From CADAWZ01 sp045114665 (lineage in GTDB: Bacteria; Vulcanimicrobiota; CADAWZ01): a stretch of 18,357 nucleotides of DNA. The notes below the pieces were generated by a model. It saw nothing but the letters and a program-made list of their open reading frames with translations. It did no database searches and was not told where the DNA came from. This document shows positions 1-7,922 of the stretch, piece by piece (the first letter of the stretch is position 1; every line of letters begins with the position of its first letter). The stretch spans positions 1 to 18,357 of the forward strand of contig JBGUKW010000002.1 in assembly GCA_045114665.1 (NCBI GenBank), in the 5' to 3' direction. Made by a program: the position numbers and the translations under genes.

Positions 1-56
1 AAAAAAAGAAAGAAGCAGTAAGAAATATCCGTGAGGATTTCAATTTCTCGATGTGA
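1..56 (+). CDS. Possible 3' end of an upstream gene
   Basis: The frame beginning at base 3 is open to a TGA at 54-56 and ends in VRNIREDFNFSM. The mixed, charged composition looks like a real protein C-terminus rather than translated A+T-rich noise. Only 17 codons are visible, so no family can be named. The stop lies 38 bases before the GTG start of the next gene on the same strand, which would fit a shared transcript. It could be chance. Confidence 0.35.
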   Translation, partial: KKKEAVRNIREDFNFSM

Positions 57-94
57 GTATATTTAATCACATTTTGAGTAGCAGAAATTGAATA

Positions 95-1219
95 GTGAAA
101 AAGATAGTTATTTTATTGTTGTGCCTTTTAAGTGTATTTTCTACAGCAATGGCAAGTGATAAAAATCTTTTGAAAGAATCGACATTTTTTACAAAAGAAT
201 ACCTTGAACAAAAAACACAAGAACAAATAAAACATGAGTTATTAGCTCCTTGTGTCGCTTCAAAAACAGGTGAAATATTCTTTTTAGGTAGAAATAAAAC
301 AACAAAAAAACTGAGATGGCATTTATATAATCCTTTTAAAAAGTCTATAGTAAAAGAAGGTTCTTGTCCTTTTACTGATTTCAATAAATTTGCTATTTCA
401 ACAAATGCAAGTAATGCTCTTGTTTATTCAAAATATCCTGGTAAATTATGGACTTTAGATATAAATACAAAAAAATGGAATGATGTATATTCAAATCCAG
501 AAAAAGATAAAGAAGGACTTGCAATTTCTCCAATTTCTACTTTTTCATTTTTTAATGATACAAATGCCTATTCATATCTTGACAAATGGGATGCAGGTCA
601 TTATGTACAAGATACAGTAATAACAGATATTTCGGTAAATCCATTTTCAATGACAAAAACATATACACAAAAAGAACTTATTGAAAAAACTGGAAATACA
701 ATTGTAAAAAATAAAGAAGCTCTAAAAAAACTTATGACAAGTTTTGTAAAAACAAATGAATCAGATTCTTGCCTATGTGTAATAACAAATAGACCAAAAA
801 CAACAGATAAAAACTTTGTAAATTATATATTTTTAGTAAATAAAAACGGTGATGTAAAAAAATTGTATGGGTCAAAACAGGCAATAAAACCTCTTGATTT
901 ATCATCTGATGCTTCGTCATGTATGTTTGGAACAAATTCAAACAAAGGTGAAAATAAAGTTTTTCTCATGTCAAATGGAGAAAAAACAGAAATATCAAAT
1001 AAGATACATCCTTTAGCTGGAAAAATTTTTAAGGATGGCAGAGTTTGGTTTTATGGTCAAAAAGGAAATGAATTTAATGTATATTTAAGAAAAGATGGAA
1101 ATATGCAGAAAGTTTTAACACTATCAAAACCATATCCTGTTGCTTTTATTGAAGAAATAAACAAACTTCTCGTCATCAAAGACAATAAAAGAGCAGATTA
1201 TTATGAGCTGACAAAGTGA
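95..1219 (+). CDS. Secreted protein of unknown function
   Basis: I do not recognise the family. The start is GTG (95-97), chosen because it opens directly into a clean signal peptide: KK, then a hydrophobic run to about residue 20 and an AMA-S type I cleavage site. No strong SD precedes it. The mature part (about 350 residues) is rich in Lys, Asn, Thr and aromatics. It alternates short hydrophobic strands with turns, for example the VWFYG and VYLRKDG stretches near the C-terminus, so a beta-propeller-like fold is possible but not shown by any clear repeat. It has few cysteines and no catalytic motif that I can identify. The gene ends at a strong hairpin shared with the convergent gene. Confidence is high that it is a real exported protein and low on its role. 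Confidence 0.8.
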   Translation: MKKIVILLLCLLSVFSTAMASDKNLLKESTFFTKEYLEQKTQEQIKHELLAPCVASKTGEIFFLGRNKTTKKLRWHLYNPFKKSIVKEGSCPFTDFNKFAISTNASNALVYSKYPGKLWTLDINTKKWNDVYSNPEKDKEGLAISPISTFSFFNDTNAYSYLDKWDAGHYVQDTVITDISVNPFSMTKTYTQKELIEKTGNTIVKNKEALKKLMTSFVKTNESDSCLCVITNRPKTTDKNFVNYIFLVNKNGDVKKLYGSKQAIKPLDLSSDASSCMFGTNSNKGENKVFLMSNGEKTEISNKIHPLAGKIFKDGRVWFYGQKGNEFNVYLRKDGNMQKVLTLSKPYPVAFIEEINKLLVIKDNKRADYYELTK

Positions 1220-1226
1220 AGTAAAT

Positions 1227-1267
1227 AAAAAATGTGGATTGTGAATTTTCACAGTCCACATTTTTTT
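1227..1267. terminator. Bidirectional intrinsic terminator
   Basis: A 12-bp stem (TGTGGATTGTGA at 1233-1244 with TCACAGTCCACA at 1249-1260, one G-U pair) has a 4-base loop. It is flanked by AAAAAA on the left and TTTTTTT on the right, so it can end both the plus-strand gene (95-1219) and the minus-strand zinc-ribbon operon. Confidence 0.9.
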
Positions 1268-1284
1268 ATTGTTTAAAATTATTG

Positions 1285-2430
1285 TTAGCTACCCAAAAAT
1301 TGGAATAAAAGCCAAAGAAGTATTATAACACCAATAACAACTCCAGCAACTTTCCAACCAGAGACTGGACATTCTCCACCAACTTTTCCTGTTTCACCAT
1401 TTACCATAAAGTTATATATTTTTCCCTTATATTTGAATGATGAAAGCCAAACAGGAAGCAGAAGATATTTATATTTCAAATCATTATAGACAGTTGTAAA
1501 ATTGAGATGTCTGACATGGTCTGCATTGTTTTCTTTTTTTATAACTTGCTCTATTTTTTCTTTTAGATGTTCAGTTATACCTTTTTGACCTTCTTCCCAA
1601 CCATCTTTTAATCCTATTGTATATCTTTCTGCTATAAATCCTGCCACATATTCTGGCTTATATGGTTTACTTTTGTCTGTACCAAATGGAAGGATTTGCT
1701 TTAATAAATGTTTATCATATCTTTTGGTAGCACAGACAGGAAAATCATCTATAAATTCTCTATAGCGACCTCTTGTATCATACCAATCGGTACGAGTTGT
1801 TGTATTTCCTTCGCTGTCTTCTTCGTCATAGTCAACACCATATTGAGCAGTATATTTTGAATATGTATTTGTATCAAATGTCCAATATGGAATATATACA
1901 CCTGTAAATGAGTCAGCTCTTGCTTTTTTCTGAACAATATTTGGAGCAAAAAATTGATTTTTGATCCATTTTTTGAAATTTTCTTCTGCTTTATCAGATT
2001 TTATAGCAAAGGTACATACCCCACCAGGGGCTAACTGATTTTTGCCCTTTTCTTCCATGACTTGGTTGGAGTCACAGTAAGGACAAGAATTTGCTATTTG
2101 ATTTTCATCATATATTGATTCAGCACCGCAAGATTTACATTTAATAGTCTTTTTTGCAACTCCCCAATCACAGTTTTCTTTTGTTTCTGCAAGACTAAAA
2201 TCTTGTTCTTTTACATTTGTTTCTTCGGGCCAATTTTCTTCATCGCCATCTTTGGCATTTTTTCCAGCAGGCTGTACTTTTTTACCTAATTTTATTTCCT
2301 CTTGATGACCGCAATATGGACATGTCAATCCACCAGTAGCAGGATCGAAATCCATAACACCGCCACAGGCAGGACACTTTCTATCTGTTTCTTCTTTTGT
2401 TTTTTCTAATTTAGGTTCGTTTTCGTCCAT
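1285..2430 (-). CDS. YdjG-like double zinc-ribbon protein with C-terminal membrane anchor
   Basis: A 381-residue protein with two TFIIB-type zinc ribbons: C19/C22 with C37/C40, and C98/C101 with C116/C119. A central mixed domain rich in Tyr and Trp follows (about 135-345). The single C-terminal hydrophobic segment (about 360-378, VAGVVIGVIILLWLLFQFL) would anchor it by its tail. This layout matches Bacillus YdjG, which sits with the SPFH protein YdjI, YdjH and the PspA homologue YdjF in a SigW-controlled membrane-stress operon. The upstream neighbour here is indeed a YdjI-like protein; the two are 13 bases apart, and the AGGA SD of this gene (2438-2441) lies just before the upstream stop. Likely role: membrane docking partner for the SPFH protein (inference from the pairing). 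No PspA or YdjH is in the window. Confidence 0.8.
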   Translation of the reverse strand: MDENEPKLEKTKEETDRKCPACGGVMDFDPATGGLTCPYCGHQEEIKLGKKVQPAGKNAKDGDEENWPEETNVKEQDFSLAETKENCDWGVAKKTIKCKSCGAESIYDENQIANSCPYCDSNQVMEEKGKNQLAPGGVCTFAIKSDKAEENFKKWIKNQFFAPNIVQKKARADSFTGVYIPYWTFDTNTYSKYTAQYGVDYDEEDSEGNTTTRTDWYDTRGRYREFIDDFPVCATKRYDKHLLKQILPFGTDKSKPYKPEYVAGFIAERYTIGLKDGWEEGQKGITEHLKEKIEQVIKKENNADHVRHLNFTTVYNDLKYKYLLLPVWLSSFKYKGKIYNFMVNGETGKVGGECPVSGWKVAGVVIGVIILLWLLFQFLGS

Positions 2431-2443
2431 TTTTTCATCCTAA

Positions 2444-3850
2444 CTAAACTAAATCATTTTCATTTATTGGATCGCCACATTCTGGACAGAATTTTGGAAT
2501 CTTTGCACCAGGTGTTGGTTCCCAACCACATTTATCACATTTATAATGTAAATCTTGAGGTTGTTTTGCTCCACATTCAGCACAGAATTTACCTGTATTT
2601 ACAGCACCACAAGAACAAGTCCAACTTTTCTTTGGTGCTGGCTGTGGCTTGCCACATTCAGCACAGAATTTACCTGTATTTACAGCACCACAAGAACAAG
2701 TCCAACTTGCTTTTGGAGCTGGTTGGGGTTTTCCGCATTCAGCACAGAATTTAGCTGTATTTACAGCACCACAAGAACAAGTCCAACCTGCTTTTGGAGC
2801 TGGTGGAGGAGCTTGCTGTTGCATTTGTTGCTGTTGTTGCATCTGTTGCTGTTGCATTATAAGGTTACCTAAATTAGCACCACCGCCACCTGGCATCATG
2901 TTCATTGCCATGAATCCCTGCATAGCTCCTGCTTTATTATTTGCTGCTCCAACTAATGCTTCATTTTGAGCATCTACCATTCCAGCCATTGCCATGTCTG
3001 CATTTCTGTAAACAGCTTTTTTCTGAAGTTGTTTGATCATTGCTTCATCTTCAGGTGAAGCATTTACTCCATTTACTCCAAATTCAACTATTTCTATTCC
3101 TCTTTTTTCTCTCCATTTTTTTGAAAGAACTTCATTGAGAGCATCTGCAATTTCAAATGTATGACCTGGCAATGCACTATATCTTATTCCCATCTCAGAA
3201 ATTTTAGCAAATGCAGGTTGAAGAGCTGTCATCAATTCAGATTTTAACTGACTGTCTATCTGTGAACGTTTATATTCATATTCAACATTTCCACATACAT
3301 TTTTATAGAATAACATAGGATCGGTTATCCTGTAGGAATATTCACCATGACATCTGATTGATATATCAACATCTAATCCAATATTTTTATCAACAACTCT
3401 GAATGGAACTGGGTTTGGAGTGCCATATTTGTTTCCCATTATTTCTTTTTTGTTGAAGAAATAAACTCTCTGAACTCCAGGTGTCTCACCACCAAAAGTG
3501 AATCTTTTTCCAATTTGTGAAAAAGTCTTTTTTAGCTTTTCACCAAGACCATCTTCTCCTGAGAAAAGGCTTGGTTGTACACTGTTTCTATATACAAATT
3601 CTCCAGGTTCTCCAGAAAAATCTACAATAAGTCCATTTTCAACAATTATAATAAATTGACCATCTGCTACAGCAATTACTGAACCATCACTTATAGCATT
3701 GTCATCACCTTTATTTCCGCCTCTTTGTACTTTCTTTTGTCCTTTACTTACAAGTACATCAACTGGAAGAGCTTCACAATAGAAATATTCTTTCCATTGG
3801 TCTTTTAGAGTTCCCATTACAGCATCAATTCCTGCTTTTATTAATCCCAT
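2444..3850 (-). CDS. SPFH-domain (YdjI-like, 'virion core' type) protein with four C-terminal zinc ribbons
   Basis: A 468-residue cytosolic protein. Residues 1 to about 310 fit the YdjI-type SPFH family, with an N-terminal GLIKAGIDAVMGTLKDQWKEY region and the 'G-x-NGVNASPED' stretch near 260-270. An Ala/Met/Gly segment and a Gln/Met-rich linker (about 325-350) follow. Three near-identical 27-residue zinc ribbons come next, with Cys pairs 358/360+369/372, 385/387+396/399 and 412/414+423/426. A fourth, different ribbon closes the protein (438/441+455/458). YdjI-type proteins usually end in one or two ribbons, so the triplication is notable. The SD is AAAGGAG, about 7 bases before ATG 3850. First gene of an operon with the membrane-anchored zinc-ribbon gene; probable role in membrane organisation or envelope stress (family knowledge plus context). 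Confidence 0.85.
   Translation of the reverse strand: MGLIKAGIDAVMGTLKDQWKEYFYCEALPVDVLVSKGQKKVQRGGNKGDDNAISDGSVIAVADGQFIIIVENGLIVDFSGEPGEFVYRNSVQPSLFSGEDGLGEKLKKTFSQIGKRFTFGGETPGVQRVYFFNKKEIMGNKYGTPNPVPFRVVDKNIGLDVDISIRCHGEYSYRITDPMLFYKNVCGNVEYEYKRSQIDSQLKSELMTALQPAFAKISEMGIRYSALPGHTFEIADALNEVLSKKWREKRGIEIVEFGVNGVNASPEDEAMIKQLQKKAVYRNADMAMAGMVDAQNEALVGAANNKAGAMQGFMAMNMMPGGGGANLGNLIMQQQQMQQQQQMQQQAPPPAPKAGWTCSCGAVNTAKFCAECGKPQPAPKASWTCSCGAVNTGKFCAECGKPQPAPKKSWTCSCGAVNTGKFCAECGAKQPQDLHYKCDKCGWEPTPGAKIPKFCPECGDPINENDLV
2571..2813 (-). repeat. Three tandem 81-bp repeats encoding zinc ribbons
   Basis: The plus-strand block starting CCRCATTCAGCACAGAATTT recurs at 2571, 2652 and 2733, an exact 81-base (27-codon) period. 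The copies differ at only a few positions, so duplication is recent or homogenisation is continuing. The repeats lie inside the SPFH gene and keep its frame. Confidence 0.9.
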
Positions 3851-3887
3851 GTGCCTTGTCTCCTTTTAAAAGTAAAAAAATACTATG

Positions 3888-3915
3888 ATTATTAATAATT
3901 TAATTATTCTGTCAA
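3888..3915 (-). promoter_or_regulatory. Probable sigma70-type promoter of the SPFH/zinc-ribbon operon
   Basis: On the minus strand TTGACA (3915-3910, consensus -35) is followed after 16 bases by AATAAT (3893-3888, 5 of 6 matches to the -10). A leader of about 30 bases then carries the SD and start codon. A second TTGAC-like box lies 17-25 bases further upstream. No SigW-type (TGAAAC/CGTA) elements were seen. Confidence 0.5.
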
Positions 3916-3951
3916 AAATCCTGTTTTTAGTCAAAAGACATTTCACCTTTA

Positions 3952-3980
3952 TTTATAGAAGGATTTTATTTCACTATATT
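3952..3980 (+). promoter_or_regulatory. Possible promoter of the C39 peptidase gene
   Basis: TTTATA (3952-3957), a 17-base spacer and TATATT (3975-3980). The expected transcript start would be only about 8 bases before the ATG at 3995, leaving an almost leaderless mRNA. This is consistent with the absence of any SD there. The region is A+T-rich, so chance matches are likely. Confidence 0.3.
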
Positions 3981-3994
3981 CTAATTAAAAAAAT

Positions 3995-5116
3995 ATGTTC
4001 AGAAATAATTTTATTTTATCAATTATATCCATATTTTTTATATTATTTAATACTTCTTATGCAATCGATTATAGCGATATTTTTATAACATACAAAGAAA
4101 AAGACTTAAAACAATTTACATTAAAAGATTCTATTTTTGAAGAAAATAAAATAATAATAAAAAATAAAAATTCCTATATATTATCTCCTATAATAAAATT
4201 ACCATTTCATTTTGAAGAATGTGTTCCATCTTGGAATATTAAATGTTCAGAAAAATCTTCATTTTATGTTTTTGTAAGATTTGAAGATGACGAAAATAGA
4301 ATATCTCCTTGGCTCTTAATGGGAGAATGGGGAGAAAAATCAGATTATAAAACTTTAAAATCATATCTCGACAATTCAAAAATAGATGGTAAATTTGAGA
4401 ATCCATTTAAATATTTTGGAATATCAATAGAAACAGATTATATACTATCCAAAAACAAAAATTTTGATAATATACAATTTTGTTTTATTTTTGAGCCAAA
4501 TTCTGACGACATAATCGAATTTTCCTCACTAAATATATCTGCATCAACACATAGGGGAGACAAAAAATTAAAATTATACGAAAAAACAAATTTAGGAAAA
4601 AATTCTTATTTTTCTGTTCCATTTCGTTCACAAGGTTGGGAAGATAAAAAAATATCAAGTGAAATTTGCAGTGTAGTTTCAACGGCAACTGTCATGGATT
4701 ATTATGGAGTTGACATAAAAACAGCAGAACTTGCAAAAATTGCTTATGACAAAAGATATAAAATGTATGGAATGTGGTGGCGTGCAGTACAAGCTGCTCA
4801 TCAATACGGATTCAATGGATATGTAAGACATTTTAGAAGTTTTGAAGATGTAAAAGAATATATAGATAAAAAAATGCCAGTTATTGCATGTATAAGTGTT
4901 AATAAAAATGACATTTCAGACGATCCAAATTATGAAACAGACGGACATGTTATAGTCATAATTGGATTTGAGAAAAATGGAGATATTCTCTGTGCAGATG
5001 GTGGATTTAGAAAAGAAGAAGATGGCATCCTGTCATACAAAAGAGATGAATTTGAAAAAATTTGGTTTGTAAATAGTGGAGGAATAGGCTATATTATTTA
5101 TCCAACAAAAAAATAA
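3995..5116 (+). CDS. Secreted C39-family (BtrH/papain-like) cysteine peptidase-like protein
   Basis: The signal peptide spans residues 1-23 (FRNN, hydrophobic core, SYA-I cleavage). Residues about 25-205 are an unassigned, probably beta-rich domain. Residues about 208-373 fit the Peptidase_C39_2 pattern: VPFRSQGW entry strand, Cys225 in CSVVSTATVMDYYG (canonical C-xx-xS-xxM-xxxYG), His318 in DGHVIVIIGF, and Asp335 in the following CADGG strand-turn. These three residues would form the catalytic triad. Proteins with this layout occur as extracellular or periplasmic peptidases and as accessory proteins of surface systems; the substrate is unknown. The gene is transcribed divergently from the SPFH operon and ends at a terminator shared with the facing gene. 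No SD precedes the ATG; the start is supported by the signal peptide. Confidence 0.8.
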   Translation: MFRNNFILSIISIFFILFNTSYAIDYSDIFITYKEKDLKQFTLKDSIFEENKIIIKNKNSYILSPIIKLPFHFEECVPSWNIKCSEKSSFYVFVRFEDDENRISPWLLMGEWGEKSDYKTLKSYLDNSKIDGKFENPFKYFGISIETDYILSKNKNFDNIQFCFIFEPNSDDIIEFSSLNISASTHRGDKKLKLYEKTNLGKNSYFSVPFRSQGWEDKKISSEICSVVSTATVMDYYGVDIKTAELAKIAYDKRYKMYGMWWRAVQAAHQYGFNGYVRHFRSFEDVKEYIDKKMPVIACISVNKNDISDDPNYETDGHVIVIIGFEKNGDILCADGGFRKEEDGILSYKRDEFEKIWFVNSGGIGYIIYPTKK

Positions 5117-5170
5117 AAAATGGGCTGTGAAAAAATAAAACAAATTATTTTTTTTACAGCCCCATTTTTT
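5115..5170. terminator. Bidirectional intrinsic terminator
   Basis: Long hairpin: TGGGCTGT (5121-5128) pairs with ACAGCCCCA (5156-5164, one bulged C), extended inward by an A6/T6 helix. It is flanked by AAAAAA and TTTTTT, and serves the convergent genes ending at 5116 and 5189. Confidence 0.85.
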
Positions 5171-5188
5171 ATCAATTTCTACTCTATT

Positions 5189-6211
5189 TCATTTTAAAGT
5201 TTCTTTGAATAATTCTTTCAACTCATCATTTATATATCTGACTTCAAAAACAGCAAGAGTATTCCCTCCTTTTTCAATGAGAGAACGCATTTCTTGCTCA
5301 ACTCTTTCCCTTGTCTTTATATTCATAGTTCCTTCTTCATTTATTATTATACCTGGAACAACTTTTCTACCCATTACCCTTATTTTTATAGCTTCATATT
5401 TATCTCCAGCCATCTCTGGTGGATTTTTAACAGATATATATATCATTGGCTGAAATTCATCTACAGATATTGTCAAATCTTCATATCTCATATCTGTTCC
5501 ATAAGCTGAAAATCCTCCAGCATATCCAATCACAGGAGCAGTAGAACTGATCATTAAAGGTTTATCCTGTGTTCTACATTTTCTTGCAAGAAGACTGAAG
5601 AAATCTCTTGTTGACTTAGATCTCCATTCCATCCAGCGTGGATCTGTTTCTGAAATTTCCTTTGCATCTAATCCTGTAACCTCTTTAAATTTATTGCAAC
5701 AATAATCACAATAACAAGGTGAAATTTCATAGTCAATATGTACTTCATCAGCTCCACTTTCTCTTGCTTTTCGAACCATAAAATCAGCCATATATTCATG
5801 ATTTAATGGATTGTTTGGACATATCTGATAGTGATAATATTTGTTTGGACTTTCTTTACCATCTTTTCCTCTATGTCTTAAATCAGGATGTTTTGTCCAA
5901 TATCTTTTTTGAAATGTATCTTTAAAAACAAGAGTTCCAACAGAAACCAAAAGACCTTTTTTATGAGCTCTTTTAACAATGCTATTTAATTTTGGAAAAT
6001 ATCCCTTGTCATCTATAGATGAATGAAGTAAAACAATTTTTTTGAATCCACATTCTTTTATTTTGTCAATCATTTCATCATCTACATCTTTTATTTGATT
6101 TCCTACTTGAATCCAAATCATGCTGTCTGTAAATTTCATTTCTTCAGCATTTGCAACAAATGTACAGATAAATACAAACAAAAGGGAATAAAAAAAACTA
6201 ATTTTTTTCAT
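5189..6211 (-). CDS. Secreted glycoside-hydrolase-like TIM-barrel protein
   Basis: A start at ATG 6211 is preferred over an in-frame ATG at 6229. GGAAAGG (6221-6227) sits 9 bases before it as SD, and the protein then opens with a clean signal peptide (KK, hydrophobic core, ANA-EE cleavage after residue 22). The mature 318 residues look like an (alpha/beta)8 barrel of the hypothetical glycosyl hydrolase (GHL) group. Strands include FKKIVLLHSS, GLLVSVGTL, ADEVHIDYE (Asp160, Glu162 as candidate catalytic acids), KPLMISS, VDEFQPMIYI and KVVPGIII. Directly after the IDYE strand comes C166-x-C168-xx-C171-C172-xxxF, like the cysteine cluster seen after this strand in several GHL and GH42-type enzymes. 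The substrate is unknown. No clear promoter was found. Confidence 0.7.
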   Translation of the reverse strand: MKKISFFYSLLFVFICTFVANAEEMKFTDSMIWIQVGNQIKDVDDEMIDKIKECGFKKIVLLHSSIDDKGYFPKLNSIVKRAHKKGLLVSVGTLVFKDTFQKRYWTKHPDLRHRGKDGKESPNKYYHYQICPNNPLNHEYMADFMVRKARESGADEVHIDYEISPCYCDYCCNKFKEVTGLDAKEISETDPRWMEWRSKSTRDFFSLLARKCRTQDKPLMISSTAPVIGYAGGFSAYGTDMRYEDLTISVDEFQPMIYISVKNPPEMAGDKYEAIKIRVMGRKVVPGIIINEEGTMNIKTRERVEQEMRSLIEKGGNTLAVFEVRYINDELKELFKETLK

Positions 6212-6230
6212 GCTTAAATACCTTTCCATT

Positions 6231-6278
6231 ATAAAAAATGGGTAGCAAAAAAAATATAATGTAAATTTTTTACAACCC
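6231..6278 (-). terminator. Intrinsic terminator downstream of the NFACT gene
   Basis: On the minus strand, GGGT (6278-6275) pairs with ACCC (6243-6240). The stem continues inward, after one mismatch, by G-C, G-U and an A6/T6 helix, and is followed by ATTTTTTAT. It lies only about 30 bases before the start of the next minus-strand gene. Bases 6279-6398 between it and the NFACT stop show no gene, only A+T-rich DNA. Confidence 0.6.
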
Positions 6279-6398
6279 TATAAAATCTAATGATTTATTT
6301 TTAACTGATATTTTTATTTTTTTATATGTATGGCAAAAAACCTGTTTTTTATTCTATATTTTTTCATAATTCATAATGGTAAATCTATGTTCTAATTA

Positions 6399-7871
6399 TT
6401 ACACATTTTGCTTTTTTAGCCATTCAAGAAAATCATAATTAGTTGGATTTACTGTTATTGAATTTTCCTTTGTCACTCTAACAGCCCCAGGTGCCATACC
6501 TTTTTTCTTTTGAACATGTCTTGCAAAAGTCTGTATAACTTGAATTTTGGAAGAATTTTTGCCTTTTGAATGATATGCTGCTATTTCTGCGGCCCTTAAT
6601 ATCACCTCTTTTGGAGGTTTTTCGTTTTTATCTGATTTTATGATTACATGACTTCCCCCCATTCCTCTAGCATGGAACCACATATCATTTTTACTTGCTA
6701 TTTTTAAACTTACTTCATCATTTTGTTCTGGATTTTTTCCAGAAATTATTGTAAAATTCATAAATTTATATTTTCGAGGAGAAGATATCTGAACATGAGA
6801 ATTTTTAGAAATTGGTTTTCCATGTCTTAAATTGTCTTCTATCTCCTCCAATTCTTGTAAATTATCAGTTTCTGATATAATATCAATATATGAATTTAAA
6901 TATTCCTCATGTTCTTCTGTCTGTTGCAATCTATCTTCTAAAATTGGAATGCCTCTTTTTGATTTTTTAAATTTTTCAAAATATTCTTGGGCATTTTCAG
7001 ATGGATTTTTGCTTGGGTCTAATTCTATTTTTAAAATCTCATCAGGATTTGATATATTTGGTAATTCTACAATTTCTGCTTTATGAGGAATCAATCCAAT
7101 ATTTGCAAGTATTGTATTTCCCTTATCACAATTTGAAGTATTTTTCAAAAGTTTGTCTAAATCGCCTTTTATTGCTTCTTTTCTTCTTGACATTTTCTTT
7201 AAATCGGCTTTTATTAAACTTATTATAGATTTCTTTTTTGTCTCTAAATCTGTCTCTTCTTTTTTGCCAAAAACAAAATTGAAAAACATTTCATTAAATG
7301 AAGAATATTTTTCTGCATTTTCAACTTCTGTTAAAAAATATTCTTTTTTGCCATTTTTATTTAATATGCAAGGACATAATTCTTCAACATTTGGAAGATT
7401 TAGATTTTCAAATTTGGAAGGAGGAAATACAAATTGATTGTCTTTATTTCTTGAATTTTCTGCAAGTTGAAAATAAGAACCTTTTATTTTTTCACCACAC
7501 AATAAAATCATGTTTCCTCTTTTTTTTGTAAAATCTATTACTAATTCAGAAGATAGAGAATCAGAAAATTTAATTATTGCAATTTTTTGAGTTTCATATT
7601 GGACAATATCCTCAATTCTTCTATTTAATATATATTTTCTTAAAAGCATACAAAAAGAAGAAGGAACAGAAGCAGGTGGATTTTTTCCATATTGTAGGCA
7701 AATTACAGGTAATTCAGATTCTTCAAGTCTAATTAAAATAGTTTTTTCGCTTCCAGTATATATTGTAAATAAAAAACAACCCCTTGATTCTTCTTTTATC
7801 TGTCTTAAAACTCCACCACTAAGCATTGTATTTAATTCAGATAATATAAAGTGAAGTAAATTAGAATCCAT
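6399..7871 (-). CDS. Divergent NFACT-family protein (RqcH/FbpA-like)
   Basis: A 490-residue protein. ATG 7871 is preferred over an in-frame ATG at 7883, because GGAGG (7877-7881) lies 5 bases upstream and the product then begins MDSNLLHFILSELN, as NFACT proteins do. Order: NFACT-N (about 1-190), helical coiled-coil region (about 210-345), NFACT-R/DUF814 (about 370-470) with WFHARGMGGSHVI, the AAEIAAYHSKGK helix and the KKKGMAPGAVRV stretch. RqcH binds 50S subunits carrying stalled nascent chains and recruits tRNA-Ala to add C-terminal Ala tails. In Bacillus RqcH (about 570 aa) Asp97-Arg98 are needed for tailing; here the aligned pair is Gln95-Lys96, and the usual ELMGKHSN motif is DFTKKRGN. 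The protein is also shorter. It may be a functionally altered NFACT. No promoter fits between its SD and the terminator just upstream. Confidence 0.85.
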   Translation of the reverse strand: MDSNLLHFILSELNTMLSGGVLRQIKEESRGCFLFTIYTGSEKTILIRLEESELPVICLQYGKNPPASVPSSFCMLLRKYILNRRIEDIVQYETQKIAIIKFSDSLSSELVIDFTKKRGNMILLCGEKIKGSYFQLAENSRNKDNQFVFPPSKFENLNLPNVEELCPCILNKNGKKEYFLTEVENAEKYSSFNEMFFNFVFGKKEETDLETKKKSIISLIKADLKKMSRRKEAIKGDLDKLLKNTSNCDKGNTILANIGLIPHKAEIVELPNISNPDEILKIELDPSKNPSENAQEYFEKFKKSKRGIPILEDRLQQTEEHEEYLNSYIDIISETDNLQELEEIEDNLRHGKPISKNSHVQISSPRKYKFMNFTIISGKNPEQNDEVSLKIASKNDMWFHARGMGGSHVIIKSDKNEKPPKEVILRAAEIAAYHSKGKNSSKIQVIQTFARHVQKKKGMAPGAVRVTKENSITVNPTNYDFLEWLKKQNV

Positions 7872-7888
7872 AAAATCCTCCATTATAT

Positions 7889-7922
7889 AAAAAAACTCCC
7901 ATAATAATTAAAATTATGGGAG
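7889..7922 (-). terminator. Intrinsic terminator of the structured RNA, abutting the NFACT gene
   Basis: A perfect 10-bp stem (CTCCCATAAT/ATTATGGGAG, 7922-7913 with 7905-7896) with a 7-base loop is followed on the minus strand by seven T (7895-7889). The NFACT SD starts seven bases further on. Confidence 0.9.

Noticed and set aside
2571..2813. CRISPR-like direct repeats
   Set aside because: The period is a contiguous 81 bases with no variable spacers, and it keeps a coding frame of zinc ribbons.
2467..2969. Plus-strand ORFs across the zinc-ribbon and Gln-rich part of the SPFH gene
   Set aside because: They are antisense shadows of the 81-bp repeats and CAA/CAG tract, with no SD or family features.
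6212..6229. Upstream ATG (6229) as start of the GH-like gene
   Set aside because: It would overlap the SD of the better start at 6211 and put six extra residues in front of a clean signal peptide.
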